A stretch of 60,012 nt of DNA from Diphasiastrum complanatum (lineage: Eukaryota > Streptophyta > Lycopodiopsida > Lycopodiales > Lycopodiaceae), in contig MU833180.1 in assembly GCA_029204225.1 (NCBI GenBank), positions 1 to 60,012 of the forward strand, read 5' to 3'. Within the stretch, counting starts at the first letter, position 1, and each line of letters begins with the position of its first letter. The notes beneath the pieces are model-generated. The model saw nothing but the letters and a program-made list of their open reading frames with translations, had not been told where the DNA came from and did no database searches. This document shows, piece by piece, positions 22,301-32,966 of this stretch. The translations under genes were made by a program, and so were the position numbers.

Positions 22301-24024
22301 TGCCGACAACATTTGGGAAGAAAATATCTGGAAGAGTTTGAAATTCTGGAAGGTGCACTTCGAGTGGATAAAGGCACTGGTAACCATTCCTTGGATAGCT
22401 CTTGGAAAATTTTCGAAGGCAGGGTGGAATTGACGATCAGGAAGCAAACAGAAGTGATCGACGGGATTCTTGAGCAGAACCAATGGTAGAGATGGAAGGT
22501 TTCAGAACTTGCTCGGTGGCAAGACTACCGATTGCACTTGGAAAGACAGTGGAAGGGTCGACTTAAAGACTGTATTGATGGCGTCCTTAAGTTTGACAAT
22601 GTGGTGAAAGATTATTGTAAAAAAATACAGATGGAAATTGATATACAAAAAGCTGAGCTCGAGCAGTTCAATAGGTCTTCACCTGAATGGGAAATCGAAA
22701 TGGAATCACGTTTTGAAGAAGTTTTTGAGCGCATCTTGCAAGAAGCTGCACTAAAAAATCCGCCGTTGCCAGAAAAGGTACGGGCCTATGTCTACAATTT
22801 ATATGTAGCTAGTCCAGTGGTTGGCCAGAAATATAAATTCACTAGACACAAAAGAGCTTCACGATGGAACGAGAATGCCTTAACCGTCCTTGGCCGAGGG
22901 CCTGATAAGCAACAACTGCTGATGTCAAAGGTGGAGAACTACCTACAAGGGACCAAGCAGTATGCAGATCACATAGTGGATGAGGTGATCCGATACACGG
23001 AGGAGTCAGTAGCGGATGAATCTAAAAAGCGTCAACAATCTATCCATGAGATTGTTAAAGAAGAGCTTACCCATAAATTGGAAGCCATTCAGGAAAAATG
23101 GGATGAGCATCACAATGTGGCAAAAAGGTTGAACTCACAAAGAGAACGACTTCGGCTGTTATTCCAAAATTGCGCAAATCGTGTGGTAGAAACGAAAATG
23201 TTATCCGTGGAGGTCGGGAACCTTTTGAGCACCAAAATGCTGGAAGATTGAATCATCGAGCAGTGTTTCTGACAAGCTACAAGCTGAGGCGTGGGTACGC
23301 AATTGGAAGGTTATGAGGGCCCAACTTGACCTCCACCTGGTCCAGCTCATCGAGACCAAGCGAACGGGTGAGCTTCTCGACTGCGTGACAGACGGGACCT
23401 TGCATTACAGAAGGATTGTGGACGAAGCATGGCGATGTTATCGATTTCCAAAAAGTCGCGGAGGACGTGTGCACAGGAGTAGGCGCTGTCCAACTCGATC
23501 TGAAGTCTTTTCCAATCCTAGAAGTGATTGACCTGGTGAAAGAAAGGATGATTTCGTGCGCATCAGAGTGTGCTCGACCACGATGTGACGAAAAGTGTCC
23601 TCGTTGTGAACTCACATGCCTTCTTCCAGCCGGGCACGCTGGACGGCATGATACATTGCACCAGCCCCAAGGACTGTGTGGCATCCGTACTATAACTACT
23701 GATGAGCTGGGTTTCGTTTCATGCTCCAAGTGTGTTGTTTTAGGTTTGTTCATCGTAACCAAATCAAAAGGGCTGGACCGGATGGTGAGTTACAAGGATT
23801 TTGAAAAACACTTTCCTGCATGGACCCTTCCTTCTCAAGGTTTTGGAACACCTAAAGTGAGAGAGTATATCTTTGCTCATTACCAAGAGGATCTTCTGCA
23901 AAGATATTTACCCGGCCAGCCAATGCTGAAGATATGCAGCAACATCCCTTCCGAGTATTTGCATGACCTGAAAGGCCTACGCTGCGAGATTGAGAACGTC
24001 CTTCGACGTCATACAAAGTCATAG
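19323..24024 (+). pseudogene. VLIG/GVIN-type very large GTPase, multiply broken
   Basis: This family comprises dynamin-related very large GTPases. The start MEDEVLIARASSG (19323) is shared with the inverted copy. The G domain is in the frame from 21231: G1 GLQSSGKSTLLN (about 21468), CTRGVY, and G3 DTEGIRAPE (about 21618). Past a frameshift near 21780 comes FVYRSVDTND, then long helical sequence (22000-23250). A Cys-rich region follows near 23570-23720 (CDEKCPRCELTC, HAGRHD), as in GVIN C-termini, ending HTKS. Lesions: a solo LTR (19567-19921), a one-base insertion near 19985, TAG at 20065, frameshifts near 21230 and 21780, TAG at 22487, TGA at 23249, and a 13-base loss near 23424 relative to the other copy. 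It cannot make one protein as read. Confidence 0.85.
19567..19921 (+). mobile_element. Internally deleted solo LTR inside the GTPase gene
   Basis: It begins TGTTGTAAAGCTACC and ends TGCGCTAGA, matching both ends of the 1.25-kb LTR at 2987-4233 in the opposite orientation, with the middle lost near 19766. It is flanked by a 5-bp duplication GAGTG (19562-19566 and 19922-19926). The other GTPase copy (near 37840) shows the empty site with one GAGTG, which proves insertion. Confidence 0.92.
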
Positions 24025-24290
24025 TTGTTCTACCGAATAATCACGATGGCTGCTGGCTTGCTTGGCATGCTGTATTTGTTAGTGAATCAGTTACCTATAG
24101 CACATAAATTACTTAACAAGTGATTTAACTGCAGCTAGTTGGTTAACTCTTAACTCTATATGGAATTCTCAGCTAGTTACAATTACCTATAATGAACTAT
24201 AATAGTACCTATATTGTACTATTTTGTTAATGTATTGTTGACAACAATTGCTTTAGGTTCGTGGCATGTTAGGGTCTAATTATAATTATT

Positions 24291-24606
24291 CATTACAAGA
24301 GTTCTCAAACTTAGAAGGGCCGTTTGTTACGAGTTTTTTTTTTCCCTCGTTGTTTATGTCCATGTGGCCCAATCGGTTCTTGACATAGTGGTTTTTATGT
24401 AACATAACTCGCCTGACGCGGAAAACACAATTCATGTTTGGGCAAATTTGAATTTCCGGTCTAGTAGATTGGAAGCATACTATTGGCTGGCGTGCGCGAC
24501 GACTGGTTGACTAAACTGCTTGGGTTAACCTCAAGTTAAAATTATCTTGGGACTCACAAATAGGTTTGGCGCCTATTATACTCTGGACTCTCATATTGAC
24601 AAGTTC
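24291..24606. other. Duplication edge and upstream region, no gene seen
   Basis: Homology to the right arm fades here. There are AT-rich runs and no coding frame. It lies directly upstream of the orphan gene at 24627 and may hold its promoter, but I see no clear TATA placement. Confidence 0.35.
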
Positions 24607-24626
24607 AAACGTGAACTCTTCAAGCT

Positions 24627-25757
24627 ATGACAATGAGAAGGAGACCAAGATCCTTGATATGCTCTGCAATTTTTTATAATGAGAGAGAAGACGATGGCAC
24701 ATGAATGCTCGTGAATATCATAAGGCTTCTTGGGTACTGATGCATCCATTGGCGAGAGGGGCTTTTCGCCAAAAGAAAAAGGTCAAGTATACATATAGAT
24801 CTTATTGGAAAGGGCGGCTTATTGATTTCAAAGTTTCTCCAGGAGGACAAACCGTTTCAAAGGTGCTTATTCAACATGTTTATATGCATTCAGAACTTAA
24901 TGTGGAGGTTGTAAATCCACATGATTTTTGAAAGTGTTATTGTAAGTATCTTAATTTTTTGGGTTGCTTGTCATTTTTAAAACGTAATCGTATTTATGAA
25001 TCAGAGCTTATTATGATTTTGTATTGCAGATCTATATCCTTCAAATATACATGAATGGAAACCTGTGGCGTCTCTTTCAGGTATCATAGATGTCATCCAT
25101 TCAAAAATTGGCAAATTGCAATACAGAGGACGAATGACAAAAGCACTTGCAGATTCTGGAATATTTTTTTATGATGCTATGTATATTCCATACACAAATG
25201 GAGGAATGGGAAAACTAGAGTGTATACCTCTACCTAGTTTTCAAGATAACGTGTGGTGGATTGCAGTCAATGACAATATAATAAAATGTTTTTGTTCCAA
25301 GCTATATAATGATATACAAAAGTCACTCAAAACTAGTACTGGATCAAGAAATGGGCACTTAAGCTTGTTTGTTCCAATGTTATTGTTTGTCAGCTCTTTT
25401 TCAAACACGGAGGTGCATCGAACTCCCACATTGTTTGTTTGCAAAAATCTATCAGATGATTTTTTATTCAAATTCATGGACAAAGGTTGGGATATAAGAT
25501 CCACTGCAGATATTGCTTGTAGAATCAAACATTCATCCATATCATTTAGATACAGTATAGAAAAGCAAATGCTTAGTATGGTGTTTCATTATCAGAGATG
25601 GAAAGAACACAACGGTACTTTTGCCCCATTAGATCAAGATCTAGACAACATTGGACACACTGATCATATATGCATTGATATCATAGAAAATGGAGATTCA
25701 CTTACTACTATTGAGGTTGAGCAGGACTGGACCTTATTCTACATTAGAACGGACTGA
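24627..25757 (+). pseudogene. Orphan family B, two-exon copy
   Basis: Exon 1 (24627-24949) reads MTMRRRPRSLICSAIFYNER, then ASWVLMHPLARGAFRQKKK and WKGRLIDFKVSPGGQTVSKV. It ends at a consensus donor GTAAGT near 24950. Exon 2 starts after TTGCAG near 25029 and runs open for about 240 residues to 25757. The second half contains LFVCKNLSDDFLFKFMDKGW, SISFRYSIEKQML and PLDQDLD. TGA codons near 24699 and 24929 interrupt exon 1, and the true frame probably continues past 25757 with a shift (LTLLQQDIPEYLLY). Both halves recur at 52972-53415 and 53848-54244. The family and function are unknown to me. Confidence 0.55.
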
Positions 25758-26155
25758 CACTTTTACAACAAGATATCCCCGAATATTTGCTTTATATTGG
25801 ATGGAAAATTGGTATGTGAAATCTATGAATTTGTATATTAATTTGTATTCATTATCCTTTTTGTCAATATTCGGATCACTAACTGTAATTTGATTAATGT
25901 ATGTTTGTGCAGATTCGTAAGACATGAAGAGAAAATCAAATGCAAAGATTTGGGCGGAATTGTTCAGATAATAGAGCAATCATGATACAAGATTTTTAAA
26001 AGCTCTCATAATTTTCTCATTTTCTAAGAATGTACATGTGTGTCCTATATTTAACAATGGATGCTTTTACCCCATTGTCTCTATCTTTCTATATGCCCAT
26101 AATTATTCACAGGGCATTACATCAAAAATGTATATCTCTATTTAATCTATTATTT

Positions 26156-27336
26156 ACAGCTCAAAGTAATATGGATTATCTCCACCCTGCACTAGTGTCA
26201 GTTGTGGACTTGATTGGCCTCCCGTTTCCGCAGCTGGACTGGGTGTTGCATGGGATAATAAGTTCACCAACAATTGTTGACGAAACTCATATATCTCATT
26301 CATTGTAAATGCTTGTCATTTATACTGCAAATCCAAAATAACCGAGTCAATTGACTTATCATAAACCAAATAAAAAAAAAAAATAGTTAGGCCATTACTT
26401 AGTCTATTTACGTTTCGTATATCTGGAGCCGCGGATTGCATGATGTACCACTCTAAGAAGTCTTTTATATTGTGGATGGAGAACCATCCACAACTATGTC
26501 CATCATTTTGCTGAGTTGACTTCAATCACAAAACGTATAATAGGTTAGTTGTGCACTCTGAAAAAAACAAATCATATTACCTATCAGACTTAATGAGAAA
26601 TACTTACTTCTGCATCAACAATCTCCAGGTGGCTATTTAGAGTGGCCCCATCCGGCTTTGGCAAAAATGGCAACATTCTACTATACATCACGTCCATTTC
26701 GGCATGGGTAGAGCTCAAGGAATCCATCTTTAAACAGATGGGATTAACGATCCCATCTGAATCTTCCCTAAGGGAGATTATATGCATACTCCAATGCTTA
26801 CTGCAAACAAGAGATAATTAGTTAAACTGAAGGAATTACAATACCTATTAAAAATATTACTTGAATATATTATATGTAATCACTTAGTTTTGGCAATATG
26901 GAATAATAAAGACTTTGGTCTCCGAGGTTGTATGGAGAAGATACTTCGTCGCCTGAGTTGGACTATAAGGGCTGTGTGCAAAAAAAGACAGCACAACTCC
27001 AATGTCCTTAGTATCATCGCATTTACATCTATTTACAAAATACATCAAACCAGCCTCCACAACTGGATCTGATATATTTGTTGTCTTCTCCTTCAAGACA
27101 TCACAAAAGTCTTTATTTATGTGATTTACATAATTAATTGAACTTATACAGAAAGAAAATTGACCTCCTAGCTTATCAATCTCTTTGGCAACATACTCAT
27201 CAAAAACTATATACCTCTCAGAATCCAAAAATGAATCTTTTGGATCAACAAAAAATCTTACACAAAGATCCTTATAAAAATTACCTATTAAACTTATATG
27301 TAGATCCGATATTATTCTATCTACAATAGTGGTCAT
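26156..27336 (-). CDS. Ulp1-like (C48) cysteine protease, partial, spliced
   Basis: Ulp1/SENP proteases process or remove SUMO-like modifiers; plant Mutator-like and other transposons often carry them. Minus-strand exons: 27336-26888, 26800-26608, 26519 to about 26400, and probably 26310-26156. The catalytic set is visible: His in KHWSM (26796-26794), Asp in CLKMDSL (26724-26722), Gln and Cys in QQNDGHSCGWF (Cys 26492-26490). Exon 2 to 3 joins in phase (donor GTAAGT, acceptor ...GAAG). After exon 1 the donor reads CTAAGT where GTAAGT is expected, and an in-frame TAA follows. The last junction is unclear. The N-terminus is cut by the 27.3-27.4 kb hairpin. Possibly a transposon cargo gene. Confidence 0.68.
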
Positions 27337-27582
27337 ATGTTCGTTATTGTAGGATGGAATGGAGGGAATGCTTCTTGGTTTCCAAGGGGAGGCTCGAACC
27401 TGGGACCAAAGACCACTATTGTAGATAGAATAATATCGGATCTACATATAAGTTTAATAGGTATTTTTTATAAGGATCTTTGTGTAAGATTTTTTGTTGA
27501 TCCAAAAGATTCATTTTTGGATTCTGAGAGGTATATAGTTTTTGATGAGTATGTTGCCAAAGAGATTGATAAGCTAGGAGGG
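27163..27582. repeat. 173-bp near-perfect inverted repeat with a 72-bp SINE-like loop
   Basis: The left arm (27163-27335) is the start of the protease exon. The right arm (27408-27580) is its reverse complement with about one mismatch (ggtaatt/ggtattt). The loop contains, on the minus strand, CCAGGTTCGAGCCTCCCC followed by TTGGAAACCAAGAAGCATT, matching the 3' half of the SINE at 18775-18962. A transcript across it would fold into a long double-stranded hairpin. The near identity implies a recent event or gene conversion. Confidence 0.92.
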
Positions 27583-27750
27583 AATGGAAGAGGAACTACT
27601 TGAATAGTTAGGGGTGGTGGGAGGAGAAGAACGCATTGCAGACTGGTGTGATGGTCCAACCAAAGGATGAGAGATATGAGGGGATGGTGATTCGCTGAGT
27701 ACTACCCTTTGTCTGGCAGGCCTGGTGGGCTTGATCTACTTTCTCCTTCT

Positions 27751-28190
27751 TCATTGAGGAACAGGCCCTCTCTCTGTAGGTGGTGGCCTAGAAGTGAAGC
27801 CACTCTTAAAGACCTGATCGTATGTACTCCTCAGCCTCATTGCAAGATGCATGTCCTGAGGCATGAGGGTAACTCTCTTGGCGTGCACTGTGCAAAGCGT
27901 AGAGTTCTCATAGAATTTAACTTGAAAGTCCTCATAGGCAGTATGGAGGGCTTCCAGGGCTGTTATGTTCCAACGAATATCATGTGAGAGTGACCTTGTC
28001 ACTAATCTCACAGACCTGTAGAATCACGGGGAATCGGAAGATTTGTTGTCCTCTGTAGTCTCCTGATATCCCTTAACCATGGTCTTCTAGGCCGACCTAC
28101 TCTCCTACTAGTGCCCACTGCCCTTTGTACAAGAGGACGAGGAGGCGGGGCAAATGTGCTAAGATGTGCTATCTGCTTGGTACAGGCCAT
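27751..28190 (-). pseudogene. Second divergent histone H3-like gene, frameshifted
   Basis: From ATG at 28190: MACTKQIAHLST, a degenerate version of the canonical H3 tail start, then RPWLRDIRRLQRTTNLPIPR, as in the alpha-N helix. A shift of about two bases near 28033 moves to the frame carrying RLVTRSL, DIRWNITALEALHTAYEDF and HAKRVTLMPQDMHLAMRLR. The protein ends with a Pro-rich extension (SRPPPTERGPVPQ) at 27751. It is clearly paralogous to 5599-6081 (LRDIRRLQ, DVRW/DIRW, ALHTxYED) but keeps Gln where that copy has a stop. No intron with GT-AG ends repairs the shift plausibly. Its promoter at 28441-28704 looks intact. Confidence 0.8.
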
Positions 28191-28440
28191 TTCAAGCTAA
28201 GGTATCGTTATGACACGCCAATGAGAAAGAATAGTGCATATCGGATAGGGGAGGCGTGTGATGGCGATATGGGAGATGGCGTATTGCTACGACGCGCGGA
28301 GGGGAAAGCTGTACTGGTATCTGACTCTCTGGGCGTGTGGTAGCGATATGCGGATAGCGAGGGGCGCAAGTGATCGAAGAAATCTGAGGAGCACTAAGGA
28401 ATGAAGAAATACGAAACAGAAATATGAGCCCAAAACATCC

Positions 28441-28715
28441 TTTTATACCTGCATAATGTCCCATCATTATCACACGTGTGATGTGACACCTCCAATCCCC
28501 GCACGTGTGGTCACACATGTCATCACACGGACTTGTCACGTGTCAAGACATCACTGGTCCGTATGATCATACGATTGACATGCACTTGCGAGGATATGTG
28601 TCCCAATCTGGGCCACACACGCATCACGGGACGACTGGCTGGTATGATCGTACAGTTGGCATGCACGTGCAAGGACACGTGTCAAGATCTGAAGTGTGCA
28701 CGTGTCATGCAAATG
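28441..28715 (-). promoter_or_regulatory. Promoter of the second H3-like gene: TATA and six G-boxes
   Basis: TATAAAA on the minus strand spans 28447-28441, about 255 bases before the ATG. CACGTG occurs at 28473, 28502, 28537, 28664, 28676 and 28699 (first base of each). The distal part is a diverged tandem duplication of about 80 bases (28557-28637 and 28638-28715), both with TATGATC(A/G)TAC and TGCAC. Such G-box density suggests strong bHLH/bZIP control. Confidence 0.62.
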
Positions 28716-28927
28716 ATTTGGTCGTCGTTTCTGGCAATTTTGACCGCTGGACTTGGTTGTCAATACCAAACTCAGTGATTTTCCAATCAGGTCATTGTCC
28801 TTCAGATGCTCATTTGCAACCAATGCTGATCTGCAAATGATTATAAAAATCAAGAAACCCAAATAGGACACATAATAAATGTCATGCTACTTCACAAAAC
28901 TAAAATAAAACCGATTCAAATCAGATG

Positions 28928-29482
28928 CTAACTTGAATGCTTGAATCCTTTTTCTTGACTAGTCATTTGATATACAACAACTTGTCGGAATTGATCATTA
29001 ATTGCATTCAAATTTAACATAATATTATGTGAACGTGCATTATCTTCTTTTGTTTGTAATAATGCGGTCTCTTTTTTTCTATAGTCAGCAAGCAAACCAT
29101 TTAACATACATTTTAAACTCTGTATTTTCTGAACCGAGTTTGCAACACCATTCGTCAATATTACACAATAACCCAGTAAACCGTTTTCTCCATTACACAA
29201 AAACTTTATTAATTGTGTGATGGATTGGAATTGTCGAGCTTGCATCGAGCTCGGATCCAATGGATACAAACTTCCGTCAATCCACAAATCGTAATTATTT
29301 CTTTGGTTGATTCTGTGAGCGATCATATCATTCCCTTTGCTGACTTTCTTGGTAAAACATGACTTAAAGATGATCCAATGCATGAACGATCTGTTAAATA
29401 GTTCTTTGCCACCAAACATGAAATGCAACAAACATATGAAACTCAAATTATGTGCCGCTATGTATAAATAAGTCATCAACAT
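28928..29482 (-). pseudogene. Orphan family A remnant, copy with coiled coil
   Basis: Recognisable from about 29330: NNYDLWIDGSLYPLDPSSMQ, then FQSITQLIKFLC and GLLGYC, aligning with NIDLWVDGSIYPNDPATN and SGLLGYC in the neighbour at 29735-30046. A Gln/Leu/Asn-rich helical tail with heptad-like spacing follows. The front half overlaps the tail of the neighbour in another frame, so the two copies abut. No known domain is recognised. Confidence 0.45.
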
Positions 29483-30046
29483 TCTTCATCGGTACTCTCT
29501 TTCTTTTTCTCTTCATCATTGTCTTTGTGATAACTTTTATATCAACAACAGATTTTAAACTCTCGGATCTCAGCTTTTCCTGGATTCTAACATTTCTTGG
29601 TTTGATCCCCGAAGAGTAGTAACTGTAGCATTCAACTCTGAGATAGCATTCCGGAGTGCATTGTTTTCAGCAGTAGTGTGTTGCACATAATGAAGCAATT
29701 GCTGATTTGCACGTTGCAATTGTTGATTAGCAAACTATAATTGTTGATTAAGACAAGATATGCTATGCATTCCAATATCACGTAACCTTTGACAATATCC
29801 AAGTAATCCGCTATTTTCTTCACATACAAATATGAGAAAATGAGTTACGGACTTAAAATCTGGACACAAATTGGTAGCTGGATCATTAGGATAAATTGAT
29901 CCATCCACCCACAAATCTATATTCATATGATTATTCATCCTCAATTCTCTAACTATTGCAGTAGCATTCTCTACAACTTTCGAATTTTTCTTAATAATTG
30001 GAGTGCATTCCATAGGAAGAGCAACATGCAAATGGAACATTGCCAT
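29435..30046 (-). pseudogene. Orphan family A, best copy
   Basis: MAMFHLHVALPMECTPIIKK (30046) leads to DLWVDGSIYPNDPATN, a region with SVTHFLIFVC and GLLGYC, and then a coiled coil (NQQLQRANQQLLHYVQ, ELNATVTTLRG). A stop lies near 29735 and a shift near 29565. After that KSVVDIKVITKTMMKRKRKR gives a nuclear-localisation-like end. About 200 residues in the assembled reading. The shared leader at 30307-30450 lies upstream. It may be a nuclear DNA- or chromatin-associated protein, which is inference from the coiled coil and basic tail only. Confidence 0.5.
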
Positions 30047-30306
30047 TGTTAAAAGCTACAATCCGTAAATGCTTCAAACTATAGTAAATCAACATGAATA
30101 GATCTAGCATACCTTACTTTTGTAATGTTTATGTCACATTGAAAAATCGTCCCGCCTCAAATTTCACTATAAGCATACAGTGATTTCAACTCCTTCAGTT
30201 TTTGCATTGAGCACACCAAGATTTTCAGTCTTAAAGCTCTAGGCCCGAATTTTGAACGAGCATGAAGAAAAGTTATTACATCTCATGCTTAGCTTACTAT
30301 TGTCTG

Positions 30307-30450
30307 AAGTTAACCATACCAGTTAAACGTCGGGCAAGGCTGAAAACTCGAAAAACGGCGACTAGAAGTTACCGGTTCGCATTCTCTCTCTACATAATCT
30401 CTCTCTAAATTTTTTAAAGGGCCCATTTTAAGCCCATATTTTCCTTAATG
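30307..30450. promoter_or_regulatory. Shared leader, copy 2
   Basis: GTTAACCATACCAGTTAAAC near 30309, then TCTCTCTC tracts, GGGCCCATTTTAAG at 30419 and ATG at 30448, 29 bases on, as in the copy at 10007. It lies about 260 bases upstream of the minus-strand family A gene (ATG 30046). That copy-to-gene distance is about the same at 9613/9893. A bidirectional promoter is a reasonable reading. Confidence 0.5.
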
Positions 30451-32966
30451 CTTGTCTAAATCTATTTATTTTGGGAATGAATAATTTGCTTGAATCCATA
30501 ATGTTTTGGACAGGTTAGATTCAGATTTAGTTGCAGGATGTTTGTTGATAGATTGGTGAGGAATCAATTCATCCATAATGAATAAATTAACTATAGCTGA
30601 AAATCTTGAATTTAATGATTGCTTGTTGAGGGTTTGAGTTTTTTCTCCATAACTAATCCTCTTGTGATTCAAGCAAACTGAAAACATAGATTGGATATTG
30701 TAAGTTGCTCATTCTCTAGAGGTAAGCATAAATAGACATGGACAAAAGAGTGTTCCTATAGCTTGGCATGAGAAATTAACTATTCCCTGTTGATTGTGAT
30801 TCTGGTGGTCCTGCTTTTGGTTTGAAAGTAGAACATGAATCATAATCCTTTGGAATAATTGATGCCTGCAGCTTGAGTTCAGGAAAAACTTTCTCCTGTG
30901 AGTTGCTTGAAACCTCTGTTGGGGAGAGTGATTGTGTGGGAAGAAACCCTGTTTTCAGAGCAACAGAAAAGCAATCTTCTACCTTTTAAAACTCATTTCT
31001 TAGGTCATAAGAAAGAGATTTGTGTGAAACTAATTGTTGATCAGCTGTTTAGATCTAAACATGGTCGAATTGGGAACTGATGTGCGTAGAGCATCCATGT
31101 TGGGTCTCGCTTTCCGCCTACCCATTGATGGTCTTGTCGGTAGTTCCCTGCCCATTTATGAATCCCCAGAATTTTGTGACAGAGGTAATGGAGCTGGAGT
31201 TCGCCGATGATTCTGTTACAGGAACGATATCCATCTATCCTTCACTCATCAATGGCAGCCGGCCGTTTCCAGTGGGAGAAGCATCTGTGGGTGTAAGAGG
31301 CTGATCAGCTGTTGTAACTGTGGGTGTGTTGCTTGAATGCATACCTGTCTTTATCAGCGATGGTGCAGAGAGTCGAACTGTAGCGGCCGTGGGAGGGTCG
31401 AACAAGCATTGTATTTTGATGCTTTGCCCTTGCAAGTTTTGTTAGGGTTTGCATGAGGCCCTTGAAAACTGACCTCATTTCCTTTTCTTGCATGAGGAAG
31501 CTTTTTCTAACTTTGCATGGTTGTTCTTTTTGAGGAGAGACTGGTGCTTTTGGCTTCCATGCAAGTTGTGAAAACAATGGCCTATCTAGAGCTTGTATGG
31601 CTTTTGGCAAATACGTGGGTCTTTTAGAACTTGCTCCATTCTTACCCATGTTGAAAGATGTTCTCCGTTCATAACGATGATTTTTTATGAGAATCTACCT
31701 GAACTGATGGTTAAGAATGGGAATATCGAATTTCTGGTTTTTAACTAGAGAACATGGTTGAAGGAATAATTCTGCTCATGTGAGGAATCCTAACTGAGAG
31801 TTTATGGACTAGGCTCATAAATTTGGGCTAACGACAAATTAACAATTCTTCATTGAATGCTTTTTAACAGGTACCTAGTTGTGAGAATTCCAATACTTGC
31901 AATTCCCTCACTTCTACACCTCTCTAACAATTGTCCTTGCACAACTCTCAATGGGCACCCATGCAAAACCAATATTTCAACTCTACAAATTTCAAGCTTC
32001 GTTTAGTTGTAAATATGTCAAGTGCTATGTTTTTCTCTCCCTAGGTGCTTCGTGGTTTTCATCCACTCTCACTTGCATGTGAACAAGGTTTTAACCAAAG
32101 AGAGGGAAGCATGTTGTTGGTTGCAATGACCAACGAAATAGCTTCCCAAAGGAAGTGGAGGTGCTTAGTAAATTTGCCCAATATTTTCGACAACCGTCAG
32201 ATTGTTATAGCAGGGAATGATTACTCACATCCTTTTGACTCTGTAATAGAACATGCATCCTTCACCTATTTCATACATCATTGTCCGATGTGTCACTCAT
32301 ACACTGGACCAAGTGTCCCAGTGAGCATATGACATGTGCTCATTGACCGGTCGCCTCCTACTTTATAGGAGGTTAGTCCAACAGCCTCTAAATCAAGAAC
32401 ATCCCATACCAAATACAAGTAGATCTACAAGCTAAGCAAAACCTACTAGTTACATTTTCTCTATCTCAATGTGCCATGAAACACGCCATTTTTCAATGTG
32501 CTATTGGCCACATAAGAGGCCATGGAGGATGATGCCATTATTTGATGTGACTCTCTCTCTTTGCCACAAAAGATGCCATGTGACAACAATAAAGAGATCA
32601 AGAAAGGGAAGCATGCAAACAATGTTGCACTCATTTCCTTCTGAAGAAGGACTCCATTCCTAACTAAAGAGGAGTGTCTTCCCAATTGCATCTGAAGTTG
32701 CATGCAGCTAGTGTCTCTCTCCCATCCAAGCGCAGTTCAATATTGATTGCTCCATCATTTACACACGATCTTCTCTACACAATCCAAGATCTATGGCCAC
32801 CCTTAGACAATAATGGACTCAATACAGATTATTAATTCCACCATAATTTGCACATTGTCATTTCTACACAATCCAAGATCTATGACCACCCATTAGATGA
32901 TGATTAAAGCTTGCACCTTGAGCTCTTTCCTCATTTTCCTTTTTTATGAAAAAAAGGAGACACCTT
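30451..32966. other. Stretch with no recognised gene
   Basis: A minus-strand ORF at 31649-31305 (MGKNGASSKRPTYLPKAIQA) is basic and unfamiliar, and plus-strand ORFs at 30898-31304 and 32045-32332 are likewise unassigned. Two copies of ctacacaatccaagatctat lie at about 32775 and 32865. No retroelement landmarks are visible. Confidence 0.4.

Larger units (their letters stand above)
13737..24290. repeat. Left arm of a large inverted duplication
   Basis: Sequence here reappears in reverse complement at 34745-44415. Matched points: 13737/44415, 14340/43790, 17950/42560, 19020/42020, 19310/41700, 19323/38077, 20190/37590, 23440/35620 and 24290/34745. The left arm carries extra material not in the right arm: a tandem duplication (14300-17990), a hairpin element (18305-18690), a SINE (18775-18962) and a solo LTR (19567-19921). 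Confidence 0.88.

Noticed and set aside
27337-27603. Plus-strand ORF at 27337 as a separate gene
   Set aside because: It is the inverted arm of the protease exon plus the SINE loop.
24291-30450. An integrated giant virus or Polinton carrying histone and protease genes
   Set aside because: No capsid, packaging ATPase or DNA polymerase B can be read, and genes have spliceosomal introns and plant-type promoters.
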